Source: Mesobacillus sp. S13 (lineage in GTDB: Bacteria > Bacillota > Bacilli > Bacillales > Cytobacillaceae). From it: DNA of 64,000 bases. Position numbers and translations under genes: made by a program. The stretch covers positions 4,049,001 to 4,113,000 of the forward strand of contig NZ_CP084622.1 in assembly GCF_020422885.1 (NCBI RefSeq), written 5' to 3'. The notes under the pieces were generated by a model, which made no database searches, had not been told where the DNA came from, and saw only the letters and a program-made list of their open reading frames with translations. The stretch's first letter is position 1; every line of letters starts with the position of its first letter. Positions 29,871 to 39,693 of the stretch are shown piece by piece.

Positions 29871-30688
29871 ACGGGCGCTCCTATTTTGTCCTTTAGAATA
29901 CGGCGGCCTTTGCCATGTGGAATGCATAGCGGCGTACCGAATAACGGGTCAATGGTCACTTCGCAATTCATCCCGAAAACATGCTTCACAAGTCCGCAGT
30001 TAATGACCACTTCCGGCTTCCCCTGGTCAAAGATTTTTTGGTCCTTGATGGCGACGATATTATGCGCATATCGGCAAGCCAAGTTCAGGTCATGCAAAAC
30101 CATGACAATCGTCCTGCCTTCTTTTTCATTCAACTCAAAAAGAAGATCTAAGATTTCGATTTGATGAGTCATATCCAGGTAGGTTGTCGGTTCATCGAGC
30201 AGAATGATATCTGTGTCCTGCGCCAGTGTCATTGCAATCCAGGCACGCTGGCGCTGTCCCCCTGACAATGAATCGACTGTCCGGTCCTTCAGGTGGTCAA
30301 TGCCTGTTGCCTTCAAAGCATTTCCCACACTTTTTTCATCCTCTTCCGACCATTGCTTCAGCCAGGTCTGGTAAGGATATCTTCCTTGTTTCACAAGCTG
30401 CATGACCGTCAGTCCTTCGGGTGCTGTGGGAGACTGGGGCAGGATCGCCATTTTGCGGGCAACCTCCTTCGTCGACAGTTTGGAGATTGCCTCTCCCTCC
30501 AAAAGGATTGCTCCTGCCTGCGGCTTCAGCAGCCTCGCAATCGAGCGCAGTAAGGTTGATTTTCCGCAGCCATTCCCTCCGATAAAAACGGTAATTTCGC
30601 CTTTAGGAATTTGTATGTCTAGTTCATTTATAATAATGGAATCTCCATAGGATAGCGTCAGCTTTTCCGTTTCAATAGCCTGGGTCAT
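29867..30688 (-). CDS. yusV: Siderophore ABC transporter ATPase YusV
   Basis: The 273-residue FecE-like ATPase has Walker A GGNGCGKST, signature LSGGQRQRAWIAM and Walker B IILLDEPTTYLD. In B. subtilis YusV serves several Fe-siderophore permeases (bacillibactin, schizokinen). Here it is adjacent to a permease pair and probably energises it. It begins 23 nt after the second permease gene. Confidence 0.92.
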   Translation of the reverse strand: MTQAIETEKLTLSYGDSIIINELDIQIPKGEITVFIGGNGCGKSTLLRSIARLLKPQAGAILLEGEAISKLSTKEVARKMAILPQSPTAPEGLTVMQLVKQGRYPYQTWLKQWSEEDEKSVGNALKATGIDHLKDRTVDSLSGGQRQRAWIAMTLAQDTDIILLDEPTTYLDMTHQIEILDLLFELNEKEGRTIVMVLHDLNLACRYAHNIVAIKDQKIFDQGKPEVVINCGLVKHVFGMNCEVTIDPLFGTPLCIPHGKGRRILKDKIGAPV

Positions 30689-30711
30689 GTCGATTCCCCT
30701 TTCTGTCAGGT

Positions 30712-31767
30712 TTAAGAATTTCTTGTTTTATATAGCAGATAAATAAAATACGGCGCGCCGATCCCAGCGGTAAATACGCCTGCGGGGACTTCTAATGGCG
30801 AAAACATTGTACGTCCGATCAAATCAGCCAGCATGACCAAGATCCCGCCAATAAGGGCTGATACTGGCAATAGTGCACCGAATGCAGAGCCGACAAGCCT
30901 TCTTGCCATATGCGGCGCCATCAGGCCAACGAAACCAATTCCTCCGGCAAAAGCGACCGAACTTGCAATCAGGGCCGTGCTGACAAGCAACAGCACAAAA
31001 CGCTGCCTCTGTACATGCCCCCCGACGCCTGTGGCTATATCTTCCCCAAGTTCCTGTACATTGACATTCCTTGCAAAAATAAAAGCAATCAACAGCATGA
31101 TGACAGTCCATGGCACAAGCACTGCGACATTGCTCCAGGTGGACCCATACACAGTTCCTGTAATCCAGATATTCGCCTGGCTAGCCCGGTAGATCGGGCC
31201 CATAATCATCATCAGGGTCGTCAAGGCCTGCATCATCGCGGAAATCCCGATCCCAATCAATACAAGGCGCACAGGAGAGACTCCATTTTTCCATGAAAGG
31301 AAATAAACCAGGAACGCTACAATGGAAGCACCCGCAAAAGCTGCTACTGGCATCCATTCTATGCTTACTGTCAGTGCATTATTATCCCCGCTGAAAACGG
31401 CGAGAAATCCGACAACTGCCACTGCCGCACCACCGGTGATTCCGAGAATGTCAGGTGAAGCAAGCGGGTTCCTGATCATTCCCTGCAGGATCCCTCCGGC
31501 TACAGCCAAGCTGATGCCCACCATCAGAGCCACGATAATCCTTGGTAAGCGGAACGATTGCACGACCAATCTCTCCATATCGCTTCCTCCGCCAAAAAAT
31601 ACTGAAATGACGCTTAGTGGACTTATCGCCATATCGCCCATGCCGGTACTGAAGACAAACACGGCCAATGCCACAATCAGCAGACCGACAAAAATTCCGG
31701 CTGCCTTTTTATCAATCAAGAAAGATACTTTATCTTTAAAAATCCTTAGAGTTCTATATTGGCTCAT
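30712..31767 (-). CDS. Iron-siderophore ABC permease (FecCD family), second subunit
   Basis: The 351-residue permease has the FecCD fold with about nine to ten helices, including GILQGMIRNPLASPDILGITGGA and GGIGFVGLMAPHMARRLVG. It pairs with the other permease to form the channel. Its start overlaps the previous gene by 4 nt. It resembles the YfhA subunit of the B. subtilis schizokinen importer. Confidence 0.9.
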   Translation of the reverse strand: MSQYRTLRIFKDKVSFLIDKKAAGIFVGLLIVALAVFVFSTGMGDMAISPLSVISVFFGGGSDMERLVVQSFRLPRIIVALMVGISLAVAGGILQGMIRNPLASPDILGITGGAAVAVVGFLAVFSGDNNALTVSIEWMPVAAFAGASIVAFLVYFLSWKNGVSPVRLVLIGIGISAMMQALTTLMMIMGPIYRASQANIWITGTVYGSTWSNVAVLVPWTVIMLLIAFIFARNVNVQELGEDIATGVGGHVQRQRFVLLLVSTALIASSVAFAGGIGFVGLMAPHMARRLVGSAFGALLPVSALIGGILVMLADLIGRTMFSPLEVPAGVFTAGIGAPYFIYLLYKTRNS

Positions 31768-32768
31768 TTTCCGTTGAACCCCTTTCTCGCTATATAAATG
31801 AAAAATGGAGTCCCGATCATAGCGGTCATGACACCAACAGGGATTTCCTGCGGCATCAGTACGTATCGGGCAGCGATATCTGCCGCCAGCAGCAGCATTC
31901 CTCCAAAAATTGCCGAGAAAGGAATCACCCAGCGGTGGTCTATGCCAACCACCGCCCTTGTCAAATGCGGAATCACGATTCCAATAAATCCAATTGGTCC
32001 GGCTACAGCCACTGCACCTCCAGATAAAAGGACGATGATCACGCCTGCACCTAGCTTTACAAAACCAGTGTTCAAACCGAGGCCTTTCGCGACATCCTCC
32101 CCCATGGACAGCACGTTCATTTTCGTAGAAATCAGGATAGCTGCCAGCCAGCCGAACGCTAAATATGGGAGAACAGTGCCGAGTGTTTCCAGCTTGCGCC
32201 CCTGCACAGAGCCCGCAAGCCAGTACAGTACTTGCTCAAGAGCCGCCTCATCAAGAACAAGCAGTCCCTGAGTGAAGGAGGAAAACATTGCTGTCATCGC
32301 TGCGCCGGCAAGAGTCAACTTCATAGGTGTCAATCCTTCACGACCAGCAGAGCCAATCACATAAACGCTAACGGCTGCAATAGCCGCACCCATAAAGGAG
32401 ATCCACGCAAACGCCTGGAGGCTGCCAACTGAAAAAACGGTCACAGCAACGACTACAGCAAATCCAGCTCCGGCATTCACGCCAAAAATCCCTGGTGAAG
32501 CAAGAGGATTTTTCGTTAACGTTTGCATCAGAACCCCGGCAATCGCCAGGCTCGCCCCGACAGCAGCCGCAATCAGCGCACGCGGAAGCCGGACAGATTG
32601 AATGATGATATGTTCGTTGGATCCATCATAATCGGTGAACGCGTTGAAAGCTGTTCCCCAAGATGTATCGGTATAACCGTAAACGATACTTGCGCATATT
32701 AAAAATAAAATGAAGAAGATGGCCGCCATTAATCCAATCCATCTTTGACCGTTGGTTTTCAGAAGCAT
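31764..32768 (-). CDS. Iron-siderophore ABC permease (FecCD family), first subunit
   Basis: The 334-residue FecCD-type permease has the matching motifs GVLMQTLTKNPLASPGIFGVNAGA and AGPIGFIGIVIPHLTRAVVG. It opens the minus-strand operon (permease, permease, ATPase, FhuF-like, YusU) and diverges from the binding-protein gene across a Fur-boxed intergenic region. It resembles YfiZ. Confidence 0.9.
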   Translation of the reverse strand: MLLKTNGQRWIGLMAAIFFILFLICASIVYGYTDTSWGTAFNAFTDYDGSNEHIIIQSVRLPRALIAAAVGASLAIAGVLMQTLTKNPLASPGIFGVNAGAGFAVVVAVTVFSVGSLQAFAWISFMGAAIAAVSVYVIGSAGREGLTPMKLTLAGAAMTAMFSSFTQGLLVLDEAALEQVLYWLAGSVQGRKLETLGTVLPYLAFGWLAAILISTKMNVLSMGEDVAKGLGLNTGFVKLGAGVIIVLLSGGAVAVAGPIGFIGIVIPHLTRAVVGIDHRWVIPFSAIFGGMLLLAADIAARYVLMPQEIPVGVMTAMIGTPFFIYIARKGFNGK

Positions 32769-32937
32769 TTTGATTACCTATCTTTCTGCCGGGAATACTG
32801 TTATCTATTCTTCAAATAGCATTGATCACAGCTGATAAAAGTATTTTAAAAAGTTGATTATGTTGTTAATTTAACTTTACGTGAAAAAAGGGTTCTTTTC
32901 ACCAGTTCGCCTAACAAGTTCACAAAATCGTCAATGA

Positions 32938-32957
32938 TGATGAAAATCATTATCAAT
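32938..32957. promoter_or_regulatory. Fur box in the divergent siderophore promoter region
   Basis: TGAAAATCATTATCA (32941-32955) matches the Fur consensus TGATAATnATTATCA closely and lies between the two divergent transcription units, just upstream of TTGACA (32963) and TATCAT (32987) for the plus-strand gene. Confidence 0.8.
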
Positions 32958-33004
32958 TAGTATTGACATCTCACTCTCTTGCATTTTATCATAAGGATGC
33001 AGTA

Positions 33005-33022
33005 ATTGAAAACGATTATCAA
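33005..33022. promoter_or_regulatory. Second Fur box, downstream of the -10 element
   Basis: TTGAAAACGATTATCAAT is a second near-consensus Fur site between the -10 box and the ribosome site of the binding-protein gene. Two sites bracketing the promoter fit iron repression. Confidence 0.75.
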
Positions 33023-33045
33023 TACCAATCTAGGAGGAAGTACAT

Positions 33046-34011
33046 ATGAAAGTCTCAAAACATTTACTGGCTCTGATCAGCATCTTCACCATCCTGCTTT
33101 TGGCAGCATGCGGCAATAATGAAGATGAGGCAAAAAATACAGCTGACGAACCAAAGGAAAAGGAAGAACAAGGCTATACAGTTGAACATGCAATGGGTGA
33201 AACCACTCTGGAAAAAACTCCGAAAAAAATCGTCATCCTGACGAATGAAGGAACAGAAGCACTTCTTGCTCTAGGAGTCACTCCAGTTGGTGCCGTTCAG
33301 TCATGGACTGGCGATCCTTGGTATGACCATATTGCTGAGGATATGAAAGATGTAGAAGTCGTTGGTGTTGAAAGCCAGGTTAATGTGGAAGCCATTGCTG
33401 CGCTTCAGCCTGACTTGATCATCGGAAATAAAATGCGCCAGGAAGATATTTATGAGCAGTTGAAAGCAATTGCACCTACCGTTTTTGCTGAGGACCTTCG
33501 CGGAAACTGGAAGAACAACTTCGAGCTTTACGCAAAAGCTGTCAACAAAGAAGAAAAAGGCAAAGAAGTCCTTGCTGCTTATGACCAGCGTATTGAGGAT
33601 TTGAAAGAAAAGCTTGGAGATAAAATAGATACAAAAGTATCGATGGTCCGATTCATGGCCGGCGATGTACGTATTTACCACAAGGATTCATTCTCAGGCG
33701 TTATCCTTGAACAGATTGGTCTTGCACGTCCAGAAAGCCAGGACAAAGAAGACTTTGCTGAAAAAGGTGTAACGAAAGAAAGAATTCCGGCAATGGACGG
33801 GGATATCCTATTCTACTTCACATATGATGAAGGCGACGGCAAAGCAACTGAAGTCGAAAAAGAATGGATTGAGGATCCGTTATTCCAAAACCTCGAGGTA
33901 GCGAAAAAAGGTGAAGTCTACAAAGTGGATGACGCCATCTGGAATACAGCTGGCGGAGTCAAAGCTGCCAACTTGATGCTTGATGATCTTGAAAAACATA
34001 TGTTGAAATAA
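33046..34011 (+). CDS. Iron-siderophore binding lipoprotein (YfiY/FecB-like)
   Basis: The 321-residue lipoprotein has a signal peptide ending at the lipobox LAAC (about residues 18-21), then an acidic linker and the periplasmic-binding type III fold (KKIVILTNEGTEALLALG, VNVEAIAALQPDLIIGN). It resembles YfiY, which binds hydroxamate/citrate siderophores such as schizokinen, but the ligand is inferred. AGGAGG precedes the ATG; two Fur boxes lie in its promoter. Confidence 0.9.
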   Translation: MKVSKHLLALISIFTILLLAACGNNEDEAKNTADEPKEKEEQGYTVEHAMGETTLEKTPKKIVILTNEGTEALLALGVTPVGAVQSWTGDPWYDHIAEDMKDVEVVGVESQVNVEAIAALQPDLIIGNKMRQEDIYEQLKAIAPTVFAEDLRGNWKNNFELYAKAVNKEEKGKEVLAAYDQRIEDLKEKLGDKIDTKVSMVRFMAGDVRIYHKDSFSGVILEQIGLARPESQDKEDFAEKGVTKERIPAMDGDILFYFTYDEGDGKATEVEKEWIEDPLFQNLEVAKKGEVYKVDDAIWNTAGGVKAANLMLDDLEKHMLK

Positions 34012-34394
34012 GCTCTTTTCTCAAACATTGTTGCTTTTGATTACAAATAGGATTGAATGACTTGCAAACTTGATTCTTTATAATGAGAAAAGAGCTTGCA
34101 AACTTAATACTTGCCAGCGCAATGTGTATGTATACGTTAAAATCGGCTTTAAGATTTTAACAACAATCTTTACAAAAGCTGACTTAAATAAAATCCCCCC
34201 AAGATTTTATTTTAATAAATCCACCTCCCCAATATATATAAAATGGAGAAAACCCGCAGAATTCTGCGGGTTTTCTTCTTTTTATCAGCCCTTCTGGTTA
34301 AGTCTAGTATCCATCCCAAATTTTCCGAAAGAGTTTTCATAATCCTCCCATTTTCGGAAATGATAAACGTAAATCAAGATTGGCGGAGATTGCA
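34012..34394. other. Intergenic region between the siderophore-binding gene and the ger operon
   Basis: No gene is seen. A strong AAAACCCGCAG aatt CTGCGGGTTTT hairpin with T run lies at 34249-34274 and probably terminates the siderophore-binding gene far downstream. The last 100 bp should hold the ger promoter; no consensus sporulation promoter could be called with confidence. Confidence 0.6.
34249..34274 (+). terminator. Strong bidirectional terminator-like hairpin
   Basis: AAAACCCGCAG / CTGCGGGTTTT with a 4-nt loop followed by CTTCTTTTT; 238 nt after the nearest stop codon. Confidence 0.8.
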
Positions 34395-35939
34395 ATGAAG
34401 AAGCTATTCAAGAAAAAGTTGATGGAAGACATTGAAAAAGAAGTTGCTAAACAGGATACCGAAGGCCAAAAGCCTGATCAATATTTAAATGAACACGAGT
34501 GGGAAAATACACTTTTTAAATCTAACGATTACAAAAAGACTTTTTATGTCAATCAGAAGACGAAAAAAAAATTCTGTTTTTCCTTCATGTCTACTCTTGT
34601 GGATGAGAGCATCCTTCAGAACAACGCCCTTCCCTATTTGCTGGAAGGAGATTTCAATGAAATAGAGGATGTTAAAAAGCTGATCCCTATTGCGGATGTC
34701 CAAGTTACAGATAAAAACGAGGACATTGAGATTAAATTGTTTAATGGATATGTCCTTTTGACCCTTGAGGATGAAGAGAAGTACTTTGCTTTTGTTGCAG
34801 CTCAAAAAGAGGTTGTCCGAACAGTTGCACAGCCTGAAGTAGAATTCAGTGTAATTGGCCCAAAGGAATCATTCGTTGAATCCATTGACCAGAACCTTAA
34901 CATGATCCGGAAAAGGGTTCCTGTAAAAGAGTTAATCATCGAGAAATACACAGTAGGATCCATTTCCAAATCAGGAGTGGCCATCCTTTACATTGATGGC
35001 ATTACCAATCAAGAAAACGTTCAAACTGTTGTTCAGCGGGTCAAAGAGATTGAGTTTGATGAAATCACCGATAGCTCCTATATCGTCCAGTTGATTTCTG
35101 ATAATCAGAACTCTCCCTTTCCACAGCTTCTTGATACAGAAAGACCGGATCGGGTAGCGGCAATATTAGCGGAAGGGAAAGTTGCCATCCTTGTAGATGG
35201 TTCACCACACGCATTGATAGGACCCACAACTTTAGTAGAATTTTTCGGCTCATTCGAAGACTATTTCCTGAATTATCTATTGTCTTCTTTTTTCCGGCTG
35301 ATTCGTTTATTCGCGGTTGCTTTCTCGATCCTGATCACGCCAATCTATGTCGCAACCTTGTCCTATCACTACGAATTAATTCCAAAGGACCTTTTAAGCA
35401 CACTCATTACATCAAGAAGGGAGATTCCGCTCCCTCCTATACTTGAAGCGTTATTCCTTGAGCTGACGATCGAGCTATTGCGTGAGGCCGGAGCCCGGCT
35501 GCCAACAAAGGTCGGCCAGACAATTGGTATCGTGGGCGGTATCGTAATCGGGACTGCTTCTGTTGAAGCTGGACTGACTAGTAATGTCCTGCTGATTATT
35601 GTTGCCCTTGCCGCACTGGCATCCTTTACAACACCCGTATACCGGATGGGCAACACCATCAGGTTACTGCGTTTTCCTTTCCTGTTCTTCGCTGAACTCT
35701 GGGGGTTGCTTGGAATTGTTGTCTCTTTTTCCTTCCTGCTGACTCACTTGCTCAGACTGACATCGCTAGGAAGACCCTTTTTGGAGCCTTTGTATCCTCC
35801 AAGAATCACTGACTTCAAAGATGCGATCATCCGCCTGCCGTTTACAATGCAATACAATCGGCCACAATATTTGAGGACGGAAAACCCTGTCCGTTTCAAC
35901 GAGAAGAAAGCTAAGGAAAAGAAGGACATCGATGAATGA
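34395..35939 (+). CDS. Spore germination receptor A subunit (GerA family)
   Basis: The 514-residue GerA-family protein has a hydrophilic N-terminal region of about 275 residues, then membrane segments with the conserved LITSRREIPLPPILEALFLELTIELLREAGARLP and GQTIGIVGGIVIGTASVEAGL blocks. It lies in the inner spore membrane and with B and C subunits senses germinants. The ATG at 34395 is six bases after GGAG; an upstream TTG is less likely. Confidence 0.93.
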   Translation: MKKLFKKKLMEDIEKEVAKQDTEGQKPDQYLNEHEWENTLFKSNDYKKTFYVNQKTKKKFCFSFMSTLVDESILQNNALPYLLEGDFNEIEDVKKLIPIADVQVTDKNEDIEIKLFNGYVLLTLEDEEKYFAFVAAQKEVVRTVAQPEVEFSVIGPKESFVESIDQNLNMIRKRVPVKELIIEKYTVGSISKSGVAILYIDGITNQENVQTVVQRVKEIEFDEITDSSYIVQLISDNQNSPFPQLLDTERPDRVAAILAEGKVAILVDGSPHALIGPTTLVEFFGSFEDYFLNYLLSSFFRLIRLFAVAFSILITPIYVATLSYHYELIPKDLLSTLITSRREIPLPPILEALFLELTIELLREAGARLPTKVGQTIGIVGGIVIGTASVEAGLTSNVLLIIVALAALASFTTPVYRMGNTIRLLRFPFLFFAELWGLLGIVVSFSFLLTHLLRLTSLGRPFLEPLYPPRITDFKDAIIRLPFTMQYNRPQYLRTENPVRFNEKKAKEKKDIDE

Positions 35940-35958
35940 GCATTGGAGGTTTTGATTA

Positions 35959-37059
35959 GTGCAGCAGCAAGTTCCCGAAAGATTGCAGGTTTCACCGTTT
36001 CTCGTTCTCTATTTAATCATGTCCATGCAAATCGGTATCGGGGTGCTTGGTTATCAGCGCATCATCGCAAAGGCTGCTGGCTATGACGCCTGGATTTCCG
36101 TTCTTGCTGCCGGCTTGAGTATCCATATCATCATTTGGATGATTTATAAAATTTGCGGTACAGTACAAGGTGATATTGTAGCTGCAAATGCATACGTTTT
36201 CGGAAAGAAGATCGGCAATGTTTTAAGTGTTTTGTTCATTGTTTACCTGCTTATTTTTGCCATGGCTGTTCTGCGCACATTTATTGAAGTCATTCAAGTT
36301 TGGATGTTCCCGGAGATCAAAGTGTTCTGGTATAGCCTTGTATTCATGATCCTGGCGATTTATATCGTTTTTGGCGGTTTCCGAACAGTGACAGGAATCG
36401 CTTTTTTCTGTATCGTTCTTCCAAGTTACTTGTTGCTGACCTTTGGTTTTGCACTGAAATACGCGGAGTTCAGCAACCTTTTGCCCATTTTTGATCATTC
36501 TATTAAAGAACTCGCTACCAGTGCCTATCATATGTCCCTAACTTATATTGGATTTGAAATACCCCTATTTTTCTATCCATTTATCAAAGACGCACCAAAA
36601 TCCCAAAAATGGGCCCACCTTGGCGTACTTTTGACTACTTTCATTTATACCATCCTGGCGATCGTTACGTTCGCATATTTTTCAGAGGCTCAGCTGGCCA
36701 AATCCATTTGGGCGACACTGGAAATGTGGAAAATTGTCACCATGCCCTTCGTCGAGAGGTTTGAATATATTGGGATTGCCAACTGGAACTTGATTATCCT
36801 GCCGAATATCTGCATAGCGCTTTGGGGAGGCAGCATGATTTTAAAGAGGGCGTTTAAGCTTCGGCAAAGAAAAGGAGTCATTGTGTTGGCACTGATTTGC
36901 CTTGTTGCCGTTTGCCTTTTTGATACTCGCGCTAAAATCAATCTTCTTAATGATTGGACTGCAAAAATCGGTTTCGCTATGACCTATATTTATATTCCGA
37001 TTTTATTTATCGCCACAATGATCGCCAAGAAGGTGAAAAGTAAAAATGAGAATGAATAA
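35959..37059 (+). CDS. Spore germination receptor B subunit (GerB family)
   Basis: The 366-residue membrane protein of the amino acid-polyamine-organocation fold has about ten helices (SPFLVLYLIMSMQIGIGVLGYQR at the start). The B subunit is the likely germinant-binding part. It uses a GTG start nine bases after GGAGG and overlaps the C-subunit gene by 14 nt. Confidence 0.92.
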   Translation: MQQQVPERLQVSPFLVLYLIMSMQIGIGVLGYQRIIAKAAGYDAWISVLAAGLSIHIIIWMIYKICGTVQGDIVAANAYVFGKKIGNVLSVLFIVYLLIFAMAVLRTFIEVIQVWMFPEIKVFWYSLVFMILAIYIVFGGFRTVTGIAFFCIVLPSYLLLTFGFALKYAEFSNLLPIFDHSIKELATSAYHMSLTYIGFEIPLFFYPFIKDAPKSQKWAHLGVLLTTFIYTILAIVTFAYFSEAQLAKSIWATLEMWKIVTMPFVERFEYIGIANWNLIILPNICIALWGGSMILKRAFKLRQRKGVIVLALICLVAVCLFDTRAKINLLNDWTAKIGFAMTYIYIPILFIATMIAKKVKSKNENE

Positions 37060-38113
37060 AGTATGTTTGTTAATAGCCGCGGTAACCATCCTTTCTGGTT
37101 GTGTTGAAAAAGAAATCATTGACGATGTTAATATTGAAATGGGCGTGGGATATGACATGGTTGAAGATGATAAAATTGAAGGCACCATTATGATTCCGAT
37201 CTTTAACCCTGATAAAAATATCGGCAATTTCACTTTCTCCGCCAAGGCTTCAAGCAGCAGGGACCTCATCCAGGAAGTGCAGCGCAAGTCTGCCCAGCCA
37301 ATAGTCACCGGTTCACTGGAAATTGCTTTGTTCGGTGAAGAAATCGCAAAAAAAGGAATTAGCGAGTTTTCTGATGCTTTTCAGCGCGATGCAAGTATCG
37401 GTGCAGGAGTATATTTTGCAGTAGCCGATGAATCGGCAAAGAGTATATTATCAGGAACATATGGCAACAGGGGCAACGCTGTCCACTTGTCCCGGCTGAT
37501 TGAGCATAATATGGAAACACGGAATCTTCCAGTCACCAATATGCATCGCTATTTATTTGATCTCTATCAGAAAGGAAAAGACCCCCATCTCCCAATTCTA
37601 AAAAAAGTGGAGCCAGAGATCATTGATATAGTTGGAATTGCACTATTCAAAGAAGATAAGATGGTAACTGAACTTCCTACCGAGAAAATGTTTTTTTTCA
37701 AGCTTCTGACTGATAAGTTCAGCGAAGGGGCGTTCAAGCTGAAAGTGGATAAAGAGACTGTGGTCATTAAGGATTTGGATTCCAAACACAAATATAAATT
37801 GATAAAACGAGATCCATACACTGTGACTATTGAACTCAAAATTAAGGGCCTGATCCGTGAATATACCGGAGAAATTGTGACCCCAGCCATCATCAAGAAA
37901 ATCGAAAAAGAATTTGAATATCAGGTCAACCAGGAATCCTCCGCCATGATAAAAGACTTCCAAGAGCGGGGCATTGACCCATTAGGATTCGGACATTTTA
38001 TAAAAAGCAAAACAAGAGGCTTCGATTTTAAGAGATGGGAAGATGAATATAAAAATTTAACGGTCAATGTTAAAACAGATGTGATTATAACCGAAGTAGG
38101 GATTGTTGAATAA
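37046..38113 (+). CDS. Spore germination receptor C subunit lipoprotein (GerC family)
   Basis: The 355-residue lipoprotein has lipobox LSGC near residue 19 and the GerC domain (MGVGYDMVEDDKIEGTIMIP, RDLIQEVQRKSAQPIVTGSLEIALFGEEIA). It completes the A-B-C receptor. The ligand specificity cannot be told from sequence. A terminator follows within 6 nt. Confidence 0.92.
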   Translation: MRMNKVCLLIAAVTILSGCVEKEIIDDVNIEMGVGYDMVEDDKIEGTIMIPIFNPDKNIGNFTFSAKASSSRDLIQEVQRKSAQPIVTGSLEIALFGEEIAKKGISEFSDAFQRDASIGAGVYFAVADESAKSILSGTYGNRGNAVHLSRLIEHNMETRNLPVTNMHRYLFDLYQKGKDPHLPILKKVEPEIIDIVGIALFKEDKMVTELPTEKMFFFKLLTDKFSEGAFKLKVDKETVVIKDLDSKHKYKLIKRDPYTVTIELKIKGLIREYTGEIVTPAIIKKIEKEFEYQVNQESSAMIKDFQERGIDPLGFGHFIKSKTRGFDFKRWEDEYKNLTVNVKTDVIITEVGIVE

Positions 38114-38118
38114 ATGAA

Positions 38119-38159
38119 AGAGGGTTTCCCAGATGATAACGGGAAACCCTCTCTTTTTA
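38119..38159. terminator. Bidirectional terminator between gerC and the RodA/FtsW gene
   Basis: AGAGGGTTTCCC / GGGAAACCCTCT stem followed by CTTTTTAT on the plus strand; the convergent gene ends just at its right edge. Confidence 0.9.
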
Positions 38160-39332
38160 TGCAGATGTCGAGAACATGTATTTCTTATAATGGTACCTTA
38201 TTGAAAAGATGAGGCTCACTGCGAGCATATTCCCCATCAAAGAGCTTCCTCCGTAGCTGATAAATGGCAACGGGATTCCCGTGATTGGCAAAAGGCCGAT
38301 GGTCATTCCGATATTCTGGAATACGTGGAAGGTGATCATACTGATGACGCCTACACAAATATAGGTGTAAAAATCATTCTTCGTTTCCATGCCAATTTTG
38401 GTGATTTGGTAAATCAGCAGGAAAAACAAGCTAACGATGATGCTTGCTCCAACGAAGCCGAACTCTTCGCCGATGATACTGAATATGAAGTCAGTATGGC
38501 TTTCGGGCAGGTATACTTCCCTTGTGCCATAGCCCTTCCCGATCGTTTCACCTGAGCCGATGGCCAGCAGCGACCTTGTAAGCTGGAAGCCGGTGGTGCT
38601 CTGGTAATTATAAGGGTCAAGCCAGGAATAAATCCGGCCGAATTGGTATTCCTTCACCCCAAGATATTTTTCAAGAATCTCTGGCTTCCAGATCACAAAA
38701 TAAAAGATGATCGAAATCAGTGAGATACCTGTTCCGAAAATCGGCACAAGGAGCTTCCAGGTGATGCCTGAGATAAAAATCATCCCCAGCATGATGGCGA
38801 TATACACAAGCGATGTTCCCAGGTCAGGCTGCTGCATGACGAGCAAGAGCGGGACCATCGTGACAATACCGATTTTAATCAGGAGCCAAAAATCCGTTTG
38901 AATGGATTTAAGCCGATATTTCTGGTGGTGGTCGACAATCACTCTCGCAAGTGCCAGGATGATGAACACCTTCACCAGCTCTGACGGCTGCAGAGTACCC
39001 ATTGCCGGCACTCTGTACCAGCTTTTTGCACCATTGATGACAGGAGCGATGGTGGAAGGTGCAATGATCAGACCTATCAGCAGGACCAGACCGAAGCCAT
39101 AGGCATACCAGCTCAATTTTTGCAGCTGGTCCGAATCGAGCGTGATGACCGCGGCGATGATGCCCGCACCGATGATGTACCAGATGATTTGCTTAATCAA
39201 GAAATTGTCCGATCCATACTGCCCCGTCGTCTGAGCGCTGTAAATGGCCACGCAGCTTGACAGAAATAGTAAGATCAATATCGTTACCAGCCCGTAATCG
39301 AGCCGGGAATTCGTTTTTGGATTCGAAGTCAT
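38157..39332 (-). CDS. RodA/FtsW/SpoVE family glycosyltransferase
   Basis: The 391-residue SEDS protein has about ten helices, GTLQPSELVKVFIILALA, QQPDLGTSLVY and the C-terminal GIPLPFISYGGSSLMGNM signature. SEDS proteins polymerise lipid II into peptidoglycan. The ATG at 39332 follows AAGGGG; a longer frame from 39377 is rejected. It is more RodA-like than FtsW-like in its short ends, but paralogue assignment is uncertain. Confidence 0.88.
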   Translation of the reverse strand: MTSNPKTNSRLDYGLVTILILLFLSSCVAIYSAQTTGQYGSDNFLIKQIIWYIIGAGIIAAVITLDSDQLQKLSWYAYGFGLVLLIGLIIAPSTIAPVINGAKSWYRVPAMGTLQPSELVKVFIILALARVIVDHHQKYRLKSIQTDFWLLIKIGIVTMVPLLLVMQQPDLGTSLVYIAIMLGMIFISGITWKLLVPIFGTGISLISIIFYFVIWKPEILEKYLGVKEYQFGRIYSWLDPYNYQSTTGFQLTRSLLAIGSGETIGKGYGTREVYLPESHTDFIFSIIGEEFGFVGASIIVSLFFLLIYQITKIGMETKNDFYTYICVGVISMITFHVFQNIGMTIGLLPITGIPLPFISYGGSSLMGNMLAVSLIFSIRYHYKKYMFSTSA

Positions 39333-39693
39333 TTTTATTCCCCTTTTAAAATGAAGGCAGATTCCTACTGAGAACAAAGGTGTTATAAAGTAACCTTAAA
39401 TGAAGAACTGTTCAATACTTCATTATATTTTTTTCGACAATAAATCACAACTTCTGACTATGAAATGGTTATTATTACATATCTAAAAATTTTTATTCAG
39501 GCAATTTGGCGGAGGGAAATGGATTTTGATGGATATGGATTGTCGTTCCTATTTCGATCTTATAGATTCCCCTAGGCTCTTCTTCCTTGGATTAATGTTT
39601 GCATTGGAGTCAGCTATAAATTGCGTGCATAGAGATGGGACATGTTTCATAGCTTTGTAAGGGACAAAGTCTTTGAAAAAGTGGGGATTCTGT
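39333..39693. other. Divergent promoter region between the RodA/FtsW gene and uppP
   Basis: The gap is AT-rich near 39400-39500 and should hold both promoters. A 43-codon frame at 39529-39660 is open but its ribosome site is badly spaced, so it is not called. CTTTGT aaggg ACAAAG near 39653-39669 is a short hairpin before uppP. Confidence 0.5.

Noticed and set aside
39529..39660. 43-codon plus-strand frame before uppP
   Set aside because: GGAGGG is 12 bases from its ATG, the product has no recognisable features, and the position suits a promoter region.
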